Shown: in pieces, positions 52,047 through 61,946 of the stretch
Position numbering within the stretch: the first letter of the stretch is position 1
Layout: each line of letters starts with the position of its first letter
Origin: Hymenobacter sp. YC55
Lineage (GTDB): Bacteria; Bacteroidota; Bacteroidia; Cytophagales; Hymenobacteraceae
Direction: 5' to 3'
Assembly (NCBI RefSeq): GCF_029433095.1
Contig: NZ_JARNTX010000002.1
Span: forward strand, 1,116,001-1,180,000
DNA: 64,000 nucleotides
Notes under the pieces: model-generated
Databases searched by the model: none
Seen by the model: only the letters and a program-made list of their open reading frames with translations
Told to the model about the DNA's origin: nothing
Translations under genes and position numbers: made by a program

Positions 52047-53621
52047 TCAATAGCCAGTGTTTTGGGTCAGCAGGCCATTGTTCAGGTCGATGGACGTCTG
52101 CGGAATGGGCAACAGCAGATTTTTTGCGGTCAAATTCGTCACTGATGCGCCGTTCAAGCGCAATGTGCGCTCTACCAAGGTGCCGGTGCGTACCAGCGTC
52201 AGACGGCGTTGTTCTTCCCCAATTAGTTCGCGGGCGCGCTCATCGAGAATGAAGTTCAGCGTCATTTGGCTGGCCGTTACTTGGGGCGCTTGCGCGCGAG
52301 TCCGTAGCGCGTTGATGCTGGCTGCGGCTTCGGTCAGCTTGCCTTGCTTGAACTGCGCCTCGGCCAGCAGCAAGTAGGTTTCGCCCAGACGCATCATGGT
52401 GATGTCCTTGATGGTGCCGAAGCCAAAGGTATCGGCAGGGTCGAACTGATTCCACTTGGTGGTGTAGGGCGTGATGTTGTAGATGGTGTCAGAGCCCGTC
52501 AAACCGGTCACGCGCTTGCCGAAAGTAGCGGTTTGGGTAGGGTCATTGTAGTAGAAGCGCCGCTTGAGGTTGTATTTCGAGTTGCGCATGTCGGGGGTAG
52601 TGTACAGTCGGTAGTCCACCCAGTTGCTGAGGCGCAAACGGCCCAGGCCACGGCCCCCGAGCGAGTCGGCCAGCGCCATGCCCTTGATGTTGTAGTACGC
52701 CGGCACCCACATGCGCCGTTGCTGCGCATTGGTGGTAGCGCCGGGCACCAACAACTGCTGCTCAATTCCCCAGATAACTTCGGTATTGCCTTGGCTACGG
52801 CGCTGATTGCCAATGATAAACATATCGGCGAAATAGTCGCCGGGCTGCATGGAACGCACGCCGTAGCGAGCCGAAACAAGCCGGTACTGCCCACTCGAAA
52901 TAACGGCTTGCAACTGCGTTTCTGCTAGGGCGGGCTGGTTCATGCGCAGATACACTTGGCCCAGTAGCTGCTGAGCCGCAGCCTGCGTGATGCGGCCCGA
53001 CGCGACTCTGTTGGCCAGAAGCAAACTCGGAATAGCGGTTTTCAAGTCTTCGACAATGAAGTCGTTGACCGTAGCCACGGGGGTGCGGGTGAAGTCGGTG
53101 CGCGGCGATGTAACGGGCACGTCAATCAGCGGCACGTCGCCCCAGAGCGTAGCCAGAAAATCGTAGGCGTAGGCCCGGAAGAAGCGGGCCTCGGCGCTGA
53201 TACGGTTTTTGTAGCCCTGCCGTAGCGTAGCAGGTGCCGTGGCCGTGCCCTGGATAATCTGGTTGGCGTTGTTGATGGTGCGGTACGCCCAGCTCCACAT
53301 CACTTCCGCGGCCCGGTCTTGCGAGTTGAGCAGCGTGTAATTGTAATAGGGTATCTCGGCGCCCTGCACCTGTCCCGGAATGGCTACGTCGGTGCCGAGC
53401 TGCATCATGCCAAGCAAGCCTTGCTCGTCGGAGCGGGTGTACTGCTCACGCACCACCGACTGCAAACCCGCCATGGCCGCTTCAAAGCCCAGCGAGTCTA
53501 CGAGCACCACTTGGGGAGTATAAAGCGAGGCGGGAGCTTCATCCAAGTAATCATCTTTACAAGAGCTAATGAGCTGGGACGTGACCAGCAAAGCCGTAAA
53601 TGCTAACGCAAAACGTTTCAT
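52047..53621 (-). CDS. susD: SusD/RagB-family glycan-binding lipoprotein
   Basis: 524 residues. Lipoprotein signal ending at ISSC (Cys about 20). The SusD fold is marked by TPR-like helical units (WSWAYRTINNANQII, RFFRAYAYDFLATLWGDVPLI, RITQAAAQQLLGQVYLRMNQP) and the C-terminal MMRLGETYLLLAEAQFKQGKLTEAAASINALRTRA plus ILDERARELIGEEQRR signatures. It caps the SusC pore and binds oligosaccharide at the cell surface. Starts 30 bases after the susC stop. Confidence 0.97.
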   Translation of the reverse strand: MKRFALAFTALLVTSQLISSCKDDYLDEAPASLYTPQVVLVDSLGFEAAMAGLQSVVREQYTRSDEQGLLGMMQLGTDVAIPGQVQGAEIPYYNYTLLNSQDRAAEVMWSWAYRTINNANQIIQGTATAPATLRQGYKNRISAEARFFRAYAYDFLATLWGDVPLIDVPVTSPRTDFTRTPVATVNDFIVEDLKTAIPSLLLANRVASGRITQAAAQQLLGQVYLRMNQPALAETQLQAVISSGQYRLVSARYGVRSMQPGDYFADMFIIGNQRRSQGNTEVIWGIEQQLLVPGATTNAQQRRMWVPAYYNIKGMALADSLGGRGLGRLRLSNWVDYRLYTTPDMRNSKYNLKRRFYYNDPTQTATFGKRVTGLTGSDTIYNITPYTTKWNQFDPADTFGFGTIKDITMMRLGETYLLLAEAQFKQGKLTEAAASINALRTRAQAPQVTASQMTLNFILDERARELIGEEQRRLTLVRTGTLVERTLRLNGASVTNLTAKNLLLPIPQTSIDLNNGLLTQNTGY

Positions 53622-53651
53622 ATGTCAGAGTGATAAATCGGGGTGGGAGGG

Positions 53652-56600
53652 TTAGCGCAAACCGATGTTGAGGCCGAACACGAACGTCCGCACGGTGGGG
53701 AAGTTGGGGTTCTGGCCCGCCGTGCCGCTGTTGACGCTGGTGGTGGGGCTGAAATTGGTGGACGAAGTAAGCAGGCTGACCGGGTTGTCGATGTTGCCGG
53801 TGCCGTTGCCGAGGGTGTAGGTCTGCTCGGGGTCCCAGCCCACCCAGTCGGTCCAGGTATAGAGGTTACGCCCGCTCACATACACCGATAGCGTGCCAAG
53901 CTTAAGCTTTTCCAGCAAAGGGGCCGGGAAAGTATAGTTAAGCGTCACGTCCTGAAGGCGCGTGAAGCTGCCGTTGGTGGGGAAGCCGTAGCCGCGGGGA
54001 TTGATGTAGCTCAGGCCGGGTCGGTCTTGGCTCTGGTTTTGAGGCGTCCAGTAGCCTACCTCCTGCGGAATGTTCAGGCGCCCACCCAAGTCCAGGAAGT
54101 TTAGGTTATTGTTGTTCTTGAGTACGCCTTGAACCGTCCGGATGAACACGCGCAAACTAAACCCCTTGTACGAAAAGGTGTTCGTAATACCGCCTTGCCA
54201 TTTCGGGAAGGTCGTGCCGAGGTACTTGCGGTCGAGGCTCGTGATTTGGCCGTCGCCGTTGAGGTCTTCAAACTTCAGGTCGCCGGGCTTGGCACCAGCG
54301 TCTTTGCCGGTAGGGTCTTCGCCCTGTTGCCACACACCGGTTTTTACGTAATCGTACACGGCCCCCAACGACCGACCGATGAAGAGGCGGTTGCCGATGT
54401 CATCGGCGTCGGTGTAGCCCAAGCTCAGCAGCTTGTTGCGGTTACCCGAGGCGTTCAGCGTGGTTTCCCACGTGAAATCGGGCGTCTGCACGTTGGCCGT
54501 AGTCAAACTTAACTCTATCCCTCGGTTACGCACCGACCCCACGTTGTCGAGAATGGTGCTGTAGCCCGAGATAATCGGAATCTGGCGGTTCAGGAGCAGG
54601 TCCTCGGTTTCGGCATTGTAGTACTCCACGGTACCCGTGAGGCGGTTTTTTAGGAGGCCAAAGTCCACGGCGTAGTTGGTACTGGTGGTTTGCTCCCACT
54701 TCAGCCGGGAGTTACCGATGCGGTCGGCCCGCAAGCCCGTGGCCGCCACGCCGCCATAGGCGTATTGGAGCAGTGCATTGCCCGTAATGGTCTGGTAGGG
54801 GTTAATGCCTTCGTTGCCCGTTGTGCCATACGAAAAGCGCAGCTTCAGCAAGTTCACGGTCTCCTGGTCCTTCAAGAAGGACTCGTTGGCCACGTTCCAA
54901 CCCAAAGCGACTGAGGGGAAGGTGGCGTACTTGCTGGCATCGACCCCGAATACCGACGAGCCGTCGCGCCGGGCCGTGACCGTGAGCAAGTAGCGGCTGT
55001 CGTAGTTGTAGTTGATGCGCCCCATCTGCGAGACCAGCGTCCGGCGCTCACTAAACGAACTGATAACCGGGGCATTAGAGCCCGAGCCGATGCTATTAAA
55101 GCCGATTCGGTCGTTGATAAAGCCAGTAGCCGTTTCGCTAGTTGTGAAGTACTTGTTCTCCTGAGCGCTGTAGAGGGCCGTTACGTCGAAGTGGTGTTTG
55201 CCAAGGGTCTTGTTGTAGAACAGCAAGTTTTCCACCGTGTAGTTCTGGCGCTCATCGTTGATGAGCTGAGCAGTGCCGCGCAGGTCGCCGAACGGCCGAC
55301 CCGTGTAGTTGGCGTAGCGGCCGGGCCGGTACGAATAGGTGGCATTCACCCGGTACTTAAGGCCTTCCACAAAGGTCGGTTCTACCTCGGCGTAGCCCGT
55401 GCCAGTGAGCTGGTTGACGCGGTCCTCGCGCTGAGTGGTCAGACCGAGCAGAGCGTTTTTAACTAATTGCTCGGGTGGTTGGGGGAAAATGGTGTAGGTG
55501 CCATCGGGGTTGAAGGGCGTGGCATACGGGCTCAGCACCTGGGCCAAACTCAAGTCGGCACGGCCGCCGTCGTCGTTGGAGGTGGAGTAGAAAGACGAGG
55601 TTCCGACGTGCAGCCAAGGGGTTAGCGTGGCATCAATGTTCGAGCGCAAACTGATGCGCTGAAACTGGTAGCCTTTGATAATACCCCGCTGCTTGAAATA
55701 GTCGCCCGACACGAAGTATTTCACGTCCTCGGTGCCCCCCGAAATGGAGGCGTTGTGGTCTTGGATGGAGCCTTGCTGGTGAATCAAGTCCATCCAGTCG
55801 GTGGTGCGGCCGGCATTGTAGTTTTCCACCTCCCCGATGTTGGGCACCGGCGTCAGGTTGATGCCGCGCTGCCGGGTAAACTCCTGCCATTTCTCGGAAA
55901 ACGCTGGTCCGTCGAGCGGGTGCAGGTTGTTGACCATGTACTCTGGCCCACCGTAGCCGTTGTACCGAATCTGAGGCTTGCCGGATTTGCCGCGCTTTGT
56001 AGTCACCAGAATAACCCCGTTGGAACCCCGCGTACCATAGATGGCCGTCGAGGAGGCATCTTTCAGAATCTCGATGGAGGCAATGTCGTTGGGGTTGATG
56101 TCGTTGAGGTTGCCTGGAAACGGTACGCCGTCTACCACCAAATAAGGGTTGGTACCGGCCGTAATCGAGCGTACGCCCCGGATCTGAATGTTGGGCTGGC
56201 TGCCCGGTACGCTCGACGGCGCCGTGATGGTGACGCCCGCTACGGCGCCTTGCAAGGCTTGTCCCACGTTCGAAACCGGGATTTTCTCTAGGCGGTCCGT
56301 GGGCACCGAGGCCACCGAGCCCGTCACGTCTTCCCGCTTCTGCGTGCCGTAACCCACCACTACCACCTCGTCCAGCGACTTGGCATCGGACCGCAGTATC
56401 ACGTTGATTTCGGTGCGGCCGCCAATGGCTACTTCCTGCGACAAATAGCCTAGAAACGATACGACCAACGTGCCGTTGGTATTGCCGTCGGGCACCGTCA
56501 GCGTGAATCTGCCCTGCGCATCAGTGGCCGTCCCGACCGTCGTGCCTTTTACCAATACCGAGGCACCCGGGAGGCCTTCGCCCTTGTCGTCGGTGATGCG

Positions 56601-56771
56601 GCCCGAGATAGTAGTGGCCGGTGGCAGGTTGGTGTCGTCGGTGTCAGCCAGCAACTGATGGCTCGACGTTGCCGGCTCGGTGTCTGCTCCGACTAGTCGG
56701 AATAAAGGTTGCGCATGAACTGGCCGAACCGACCAAAACAGCCCACCTAGGAGTAGCCATTTAACTTTCAT
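53652..56771 (-). CDS. susC: SusC/RagA-family TonB-dependent outer-membrane transporter
   Basis: 1039 residues. Signal peptide; carboxypeptidase-regulatory-like (CNA) domain about 50-135 (TISGRITDDKGEGLPGASVLVKGT); the SusC signature LDEVVVVGYGTQKREDVTGSV (about 137-155); plug domain (PNIQIRGVRSITAGTNPYLVVDGVPFPG); and a 22-strand barrel to the end (FGLNIGLR). It imports glycan fragments with SusD in a TonB-powered manner. Long 5' leader (about 150 bases) from the predicted start site. First gene of the unit, divergent from the HTCS regulator. Confidence 0.97.
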   Translation of the reverse strand: MKVKWLLLGGLFWSVRPVHAQPLFRLVGADTEPATSSHQLLADTDDTNLPPATTISGRITDDKGEGLPGASVLVKGTTVGTATDAQGRFTLTVPDGNTNGTLVVSFLGYLSQEVAIGGRTEINVILRSDAKSLDEVVVVGYGTQKREDVTGSVASVPTDRLEKIPVSNVGQALQGAVAGVTITAPSSVPGSQPNIQIRGVRSITAGTNPYLVVDGVPFPGNLNDINPNDIASIEILKDASSTAIYGTRGSNGVILVTTKRGKSGKPQIRYNGYGGPEYMVNNLHPLDGPAFSEKWQEFTRQRGINLTPVPNIGEVENYNAGRTTDWMDLIHQQGSIQDHNASISGGTEDVKYFVSGDYFKQRGIIKGYQFQRISLRSNIDATLTPWLHVGTSSFYSTSNDDGGRADLSLAQVLSPYATPFNPDGTYTIFPQPPEQLVKNALLGLTTQREDRVNQLTGTGYAEVEPTFVEGLKYRVNATYSYRPGRYANYTGRPFGDLRGTAQLINDERQNYTVENLLFYNKTLGKHHFDVTALYSAQENKYFTTSETATGFINDRIGFNSIGSGSNAPVISSFSERRTLVSQMGRINYNYDSRYLLTVTARRDGSSVFGVDASKYATFPSVALGWNVANESFLKDQETVNLLKLRFSYGTTGNEGINPYQTITGNALLQYAYGGVAATGLRADRIGNSRLKWEQTTSTNYAVDFGLLKNRLTGTVEYYNAETEDLLLNRQIPIISGYSTILDNVGSVRNRGIELSLTTANVQTPDFTWETTLNASGNRNKLLSLGYTDADDIGNRLFIGRSLGAVYDYVKTGVWQQGEDPTGKDAGAKPGDLKFEDLNGDGQITSLDRKYLGTTFPKWQGGITNTFSYKGFSLRVFIRTVQGVLKNNNNLNFLDLGGRLNIPQEVGYWTPQNQSQDRPGLSYINPRGYGFPTNGSFTRLQDVTLNYTFPAPLLEKLKLGTLSVYVSGRNLYTWTDWVGWDPEQTYTLGNGTGNIDNPVSLLTSSTNFSPTTSVNSGTAGQNPNFPTVRTFVFGLNIGLR

Positions 56772-56932
56772 AAAAAAGGGAATTTGAATGTGGGGTCTTA
56801 CTGGAAGTAGGAACTAGCGAGAGGCCAGCAGCCTTCACAAACGATTGCCAGATTGGCCGCAATCGTTGGCGTTAAGAAGTCGAAAAGGCGGCTAGAAACA
56901 CTTGTAGTTTCAAGGCGGCACTTTGAATTATT

Positions 56933-56940
56933 CAAAAGTA
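56933..56940 (-). promoter_or_regulatory. Putative -7 element of susC
   Basis: On the minus strand TACTTTTG matches TAnnTTTG, about 165 bases upstream of the susC ATG. It overlaps a perfect palindrome, TTTGAAT-T-ATTCAAA (56922-56936). A -33 box is poor, as expected if an activator helps. Confidence 0.6.
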
Positions 56941-56962
56941 TCGTCCTTGAATCCGATGGACA

Positions 56963-57011
56963 GGGGTATTTTAAGTCAAAAAAGGGGATAAATTAGGCTT
57001 TGCAATACCCC
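56963..57011. promoter_or_regulatory. Candidate regulator-binding inverted repeat upstream of susC
   Basis: GGGGTATT (56963-56970) and AATACCCC (57004-57011) with 33 bases between, directly upstream of the susC -7 box. Inside lies an A/T-rich core with AAAAAAGGGG. The position fits the operator of the AraC-type domain of the divergent HTCS. The rest of this 406-base gap (56772-57177) shows no gene. Confidence 0.5.
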
Positions 57012-57177
57012 CTTTCTTTCGAGCTGTTCGGATCTATCGACTTGTAAATGCCCAATAATCAACGTTTTGAAGCTCTGCTTTCGGTAGCTGTAGTTGCTCA
57101 GTTGGTGAGGAAGCTGACCGTTGCCTCTTTGCTGTCTCGTTGGACGCCCGCAGGGCGCTTGTCGTGCTAACCGCTTC

Positions 57178-60100
57178 ATGCAACGAGCTATGAATTGGAA
57201 GTTTACTTATGCTTTTTTCTTCCTGCTCTGGCTGCTAAGCGTAGCCAGCCAGCGTGGACACGCCCAAGGCAGCCTAAACGAATTGCGCTTCGAGCACGTC
57301 ACCATCACGGAAGGCTTGTCGCACAGCGACGCCATCACGGTAGCCGAAGACAAAGAGGGGTTTGTGTGGGTGGGCACCAATAAAGGCCTTAACCGCTACG
57401 ACGGCTACGAACTCAAAACGTATTTCCTGCCCGTAAACCCGTTGAACGGCTTATCGGGCAACCGCATCCGAATGCTGCACGTGGGCGCCAACGGTCGGCT
57501 CTGGGTAGGTACTCAAAACACCGGTGTCAGTTGCTACGATGCCGGTACCGACAAGTTTATCGGGCTAAGCGAAAACCACTTGCCACCGGCAGCCCGGCAA
57601 CTGGCCCGGCAACTGTCTCAAACCGAAGTAACCGCCCTGACTTCAGATGCTCGGGGCAGCCTGTGGATAGGTACGCGCAATGCAGGCCTGTTTCACCTCA
57701 CGCTAAACAAGCACGACCAACCCATAGCCGTGCGTAAAGTACGGCTCTTTAAACAGCAGATGCTGGACTACGAGGTTGCTAGTTTAGTCGCCGATCCTGT
57801 CGGAAAAGTTTGGGTTGGTACGGCTGGCAGTGGGCTTCAGGTGGTGCAGGTACCGCGCACAGTCACCACCGAGCTGGCTGCCCAACCTACCACCTTTCCT
57901 GCCACTACTGTCCGCCAGCTTCACCTCGATCAGCAGGGCGACTTATGGGTGAGTACTGGCCAGCAAGTTTTTTGGGTGGCTAGTCAGGATCGGCAAACCG
58001 GGCAGCTAGGAACTGCACAGCCGTTGTCCGCGGATTTTCAGGATGCTCAAACGCTCTACCTCGATTCGTTTCGGCGGCTGTGGGTGGGCACCAATTACGG
58101 GTTGCATCTGTGGGAGGCGGCGTTCGCAACCGGACATAGCATCCCGCTTCAGCCCCACGAGGCGGCCACGTTTCTGCCAGAGCCGGGCGAGTCTTATGGC
58201 ATCAACTCCGAGCGGGTTCATCAGATTTTCGAGGATAAAAACCAGATTCTGTGGCTGGCTGCTTCGGCCGGAGGGTTGAATCGGGTGGATTTGCGGCAAA
58301 AGCCATTCGGGCACCTCAGTCAGCAGATTACCAAGACCCCGACGCTGCCCAACAACTTTGTTAATGCCATCTACAAGGAAGAAGCGCGCAACCTGCTCTG
58401 GCTTGGTACTCGCAACGGCCTTTCCTGCTACGATTTAACCCAGAAGTCCTACCGTAACTACCTGACCGGCAAAGCCCCTGCCAATACGCAAGGCGTAGAC
58501 ATATCGACCATTTTTCAGGCTTCTAATGGGTTGCTGTGGTTAGGCACGCACTACAATGGGTTGATAACGCTGCAGCGCCAGGATGGGCGCGAAGTCACGC
58601 GCGCCTACACCACGCTGCCCAACCAGTTAAATCTGGCCGAGACGTCGGTAGAGGGCATTATCGAAGACCGATACGGCAACATTTGGGTGGCTACGCTCAC
58701 GCAGGGCCTATTGCAGTTCGATAGGGAAGGCCATTTCCTGAAAGCCTACCGCCCCCAAAATTCCGAGTTGCCTACTGAGAGGTTCACTTACTTGCTCTAT
58801 GACCGTCAGCAGGATGTGCTGTGGGCCAGCACCCGCAATGCTGGTCTGCTGAAACTGCGCTTGTTGTCTGATTCTGTGGCGGTGCTGCGGCAATTTCAGT
58901 ACAACAGCCAAGACAGCAATAGCCTGCAAGTGAGCTACGCCTGCCCGCTGCTGCTCGACCGACAAGGCACACTCTGGATTGGTACCATAGGAGGCGGGCT
59001 GCACCAACTCCGTACCGATGCCCAAGGCCACGAAACTATCCGGCGCTATAGCCAGTGGCTACCCGAAACCGACATCGAAAGCCTGTTGGCTGACGAGAAA
59101 GGCAACCTCTGGATTGGGGGCGGCGGGCTTTATTGCTTCAACCCAACTACTCGGAAATATTTGCACTACGATGCTGCCGATGGCTTGCAGAACTACTCTT
59201 TCAAGGTCGGGTCGGCGTATCGGAGCCGCAATGGCACCATGTATTTCGGGGGCATCAACGGCGTCAGTTACTTCAAGCCCGAAGCTATTCTACCCAATCC
59301 TTTTCCGCCCGATGTTCGCATTACGGGCTTACGCTTGGCGGGCCGGCCGGTGGTAGTAGGGGAGGTAATCAACGACCGGGTGCTGCTACCTCAAACCATA
59401 GCGCGGCTCCAAAACATTGAGATTAAAGATGCCGAGAATGATTTCGCGCTTGATTTTACGGGCTTAAACTACGCTAATCCGGGTAAGAACCGCTACGCCT
59501 ACCTACTGGAAGGCTACAACGACCGTTGGATTCAGATTCCGCCCGGCCAGCGCACGGCCAGCTTCGCCAACCTGCCCTCCGGCGACTATACGCTGCGGGT
59601 GAAAGCCAGCAACGGCGACGGTATCTGGTCGAAGCAGCCAGCCACCTTGCACCTAACCGTGTTGCCGCCGCGGTGGCGTACGTGGTGGGCCTACGCGCTA
59701 TACGCTGCTGGCGTATTGCTGGCATTGGCGTTCTACCGCCGCATGGAAATACAGCAGCAGGCTGCCCAAAACCAACTGGCGCTGGACCGCTTTCAAGTCG
59801 CCAAGGAAAAGGAAGTGCTAGCCCTGAAGCTAGATTTCTTTACCAACGTCTCCCACGAGCTGCGGACGCCGCTTTCCCTGATCTTGGCGCCTATGGAAGA
59901 GCTTATGAACGTGGCCGGACAATTGGGGGGGCTGAAAGACAAAGTGTTGCTCATGCACCGGCAGACGCGCAAGCTCTTAGGGTTGGTCAACCAGCTGCTA
60001 GATTTCCGTAAGGTGGAATCGGGCCACATTCCGCTACGCGCCAGCCGCCACGATGTGGTGGGGTTCCTGACAGAAATCTTCCTCATTTTCAAACTCAAGG

Positions 60101-61470
60101 CCGAAGAGCGGCAGCTAGAGTACACGCTAATAGCTCCTTCCGAGGCCGTACCCTTATACTTCGATTCCCGGCAGCTGGAAATCGTGCTAACCAACCTGCT
60201 GGCCAACGCTTTCAAATACACCAAGGAAGGCGGCAAAATCCAGCTTCGGGTAACTGCCGTCGGGAATCCTGAGCATGAAGGCCTAGTGCAACAGCAAATG
60301 CTGCAAGACAACTACCTGGAAATTGAGGTGCGAGATTGGGGCGTCGGCATGAAGCCCACCGACCTAGACCGCATCTTCGACGTGTACTACCAAGCGTCTC
60401 ACACCGACACCTTGCGCATGGTAGGCACCGGCATAGGTTTGTCGTTGGTGAAGCAGTTGGTGGAGCGGCACGCCGGCGAAGTGAGCGTGCAAAGCCAAGT
60501 AGGAGTAGGTACTACCTTCACGGTGCGGTTGCCATTCGATAGCGGGCATTTGGCGGAAGCCGATTTGGTTGCCGAGACGTTGCCCTCCTCGGAGGAAGCG
60601 GCGTTTGTGCCCGTGGTCTATTCGGAAGTAGAAGACGCCGCTGTTTTCACGCCTACGGTGGCATTGCCAGATGGCGCGGGGCAACTACTAGTGGTGGAAG
60701 ACAACGAGGAAATGCGCGAGTACCTACGGCAGCTATTCGAACCCGCGTTTTGCGTGGCCGTAGCCGCGGATGGCGCGGAAGGCTGGAAAAAGGCCGTGGC
60801 TCTGCTTCCCGACCTAATTATCAGCGACATTATGATGCCGCGCAGTAATGGGTTGGAACTGTGCCAGAAAATCAAGCAAAGTCCCAAAACCATGCACATT
60901 CCGGTTTTGCTGCTCACAGCGCGCACAGCAGCCATGCACGAGCAGGAAGGCCTAGAAACCGGCGCCGATGACTATTGCAGCAAGCCTTTCAACCCGAAGC
61001 TCTTGCAAGCAAAGGTGGCGTCGCTGCTACACAACCGGCACAAACTGCGCGACTACTACCAGCGGCAGGCCCTACTTCAGCCTTCCGAAATAAGCATGCC
61101 CGATGCCGATAAGGTGTTCTTGGAAACTGTGTTGCGCATTGTAGAGTCGCACCTCGAAGACTCGGAATTTACCGTGCCTCTGTTGGTACGGGAAATAGGC
61201 ATGAGCCAGTCGGTGTTTTACCGCCGCCTCAAGAGTATTACTGGCCAATCGGTGGTCGAGTTTATCCGGGATGTGCGCATGAAGCGCGCTGCTCAACTGC
61301 TAGCCGATACGCAATTGCGCATCACCGAAGTGGCCGCCCAAGTGGGTATCGACGACAGCAAGAACTTCCGGAAGATGTTCCAAAAAACCTACAGCATGTC
61401 GCCTTCCGAGTATGCCAAGCAACACCGGGCAAGCAGCAAAACCACCAGCCTGCTACGTGAAAGCGCTTAG
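57178..61470 (+). CDS. Hybrid two-component system regulator (HTCS) of the polysaccharide locus
   Basis: 1430 residues from ATG 57178 (another ATG at 57190; the upstream TTG frame adds a non-conserved leader). Signal segment FFFLLWLLSVASQRGHAQ. About 14 propeller repeats (GFVWVGTNKGLNRYDG, RLWVGTQNTG, NLWIGGGGLYC) to about residue 720, a Y_Y_Y domain (SGDYTLRVKASNGDGIWS, about 800-820), one membrane helix (WWAYALYAAGVLLALAFY, about 838-855), HisKA (NVSHELRTPLSL, His about 893), HATPase (VRDWGVGMKP, GTGIGLSLV), receiver (Asp about 1216 in ISDIMMPRSNG), and an AraC helix-turn-helix (about 1320-1415, VAAQVGIDDSKNFRKMF). It senses a periplasmic glycan breakdown product and activates the susCD unit. 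Divergent from susC. Confidence 0.96.
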   Translation: MQRAMNWKFTYAFFFLLWLLSVASQRGHAQGSLNELRFEHVTITEGLSHSDAITVAEDKEGFVWVGTNKGLNRYDGYELKTYFLPVNPLNGLSGNRIRMLHVGANGRLWVGTQNTGVSCYDAGTDKFIGLSENHLPPAARQLARQLSQTEVTALTSDARGSLWIGTRNAGLFHLTLNKHDQPIAVRKVRLFKQQMLDYEVASLVADPVGKVWVGTAGSGLQVVQVPRTVTTELAAQPTTFPATTVRQLHLDQQGDLWVSTGQQVFWVASQDRQTGQLGTAQPLSADFQDAQTLYLDSFRRLWVGTNYGLHLWEAAFATGHSIPLQPHEAATFLPEPGESYGINSERVHQIFEDKNQILWLAASAGGLNRVDLRQKPFGHLSQQITKTPTLPNNFVNAIYKEEARNLLWLGTRNGLSCYDLTQKSYRNYLTGKAPANTQGVDISTIFQASNGLLWLGTHYNGLITLQRQDGREVTRAYTTLPNQLNLAETSVEGIIEDRYGNIWVATLTQGLLQFDREGHFLKAYRPQNSELPTERFTYLLYDRQQDVLWASTRNAGLLKLRLLSDSVAVLRQFQYNSQDSNSLQVSYACPLLLDRQGTLWIGTIGGGLHQLRTDAQGHETIRRYSQWLPETDIESLLADEKGNLWIGGGGLYCFNPTTRKYLHYDAADGLQNYSFKVGSAYRSRNGTMYFGGINGVSYFKPEAILPNPFPPDVRITGLRLAGRPVVVGEVINDRVLLPQTIARLQNIEIKDAENDFALDFTGLNYANPGKNRYAYLLEGYNDRWIQIPPGQRTASFANLPSGDYTLRVKASNGDGIWSKQPATLHLTVLPPRWRTWWAYALYAAGVLLALAFYRRMEIQQQAAQNQLALDRFQVAKEKEVLALKLDFFTNVSHELRTPLSLILAPMEELMNVAGQLGGLKDKVLLMHRQTRKLLGLVNQLLDFRKVESGHIPLRASRHDVVGFLTEIFLIFKLKAEERQLEYTLIAPSEAVPLYFDSRQLEIVLTNLLANAFKYTKEGGKIQLRVTAVGNPEHEGLVQQQMLQDNYLEIEVRDWGVGMKPTDLDRIFDVYYQASHTDTLRMVGTGIGLSLVKQLVERHAGEVSVQSQVGVGTTFTVRLPFDSGHLAEADLVAETLPSSEEAAFVPVVYSEVEDAAVFTPTVALPDGAGQLLVVEDNEEMREYLRQLFEPAFCVAVAADGAEGWKKAVALLPDLIISDIMMPRSNGLELCQKIKQSPKTMHIPVLLLTARTAAMHEQEGLETGADDYCSKPFNPKLLQAKVASLLHNRHKLRDYYQRQALLQPSEISMPDADKVFLETVLRIVESHLEDSEFTVPLLVREIGMSQSVFYRRLKSITGQSVVEFIRDVRMKRAAQLLADTQLRITEVAAQVGIDDSKNFRKMFQKTYSMSPSEYAKQHRASSKTTSLLRESA

Positions 61471-61519
61471 CATAGCGGCAGCCGTTCGTTCTGGATTACA
61501 GCAGCAGGTACAACAAAAA

Positions 61520-61542
61520 ACCGCAGCCTACTAGGCTGCGGT
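61520..61542 (-). terminator. Terminator between HTCS and ferredoxin genes
   Basis: ACCGCAGCC (61520-61528), TACTA loop, GGCTGCGGT (61534-61542); on the minus strand followed by TTTTTTG. It serves the ferredoxin gene; 50 bases after the HTCS stop on the other strand, it may slow that transcript too. Confidence 0.88.
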
Positions 61543-61600
61543 AAGTTAAGTACGAGCAACAAAGTCGAACGGGTAGCGGACGCGTGTGCGCTACGGCGGG

Positions 61601-61927
61601 TTAGGCGGTCTGTGGCATCAGGCGTAGCACCAGGCCCTCAAGGCGCTCGGTAATACGAATCTGACAGGAAAGGCGGCTACCGGGACTTAAGATGGGCAAG
61701 CTTTCCAGCATCGCCATTTCATCGTCGCCGGGCTCGTCGAGGTCGGGACCACCTAGCACTTCAATGTGGCAGGTGCCGCACAAGGCCATACCACCGCAGG
61801 TAGCTTGAATGTCGTAGCCGCTGGCTTTCAACAGTTCCATCAAGTTCAGGCCCATATCAGTAGGTCCTACCACTTCCGTGCGTTGCCCGGTGGGCTCCTC
61901 CACGTAAACGCGTACTTCGTCGGTCAT
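61601..61927 (-). CDS. [2Fe-2S] ferredoxin, adrenodoxin type
   Basis: 108 residues. Cluster ligands: Cys pattern in TCGGMALCGTCHIEV (C-x5-C-x2-C) and a fourth Cys in RLSCQIRI. The acidic DLDEPGDDEMAML loop between them resembles adrenodoxin/ISC-type ferredoxins. It carries electrons between a reductase and acceptor enzymes in the cytoplasm. The downstream partner on the same strand, ferredoxin-NADP reductase, is encoded just upstream; an inverted repeat lies between. Confidence 0.93.
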   Translation of the reverse strand: MTDEVRVYVEEPTGQRTEVVGPTDMGLNLMELLKASGYDIQATCGGMALCGTCHIEVLGGPDLDEPGDDEMAMLESLPILSPGSRLSCQIRITERLEGLVLRLMPQTA

Positions 61928-61946
61928 ATATTTTCAGTTGTCAATT

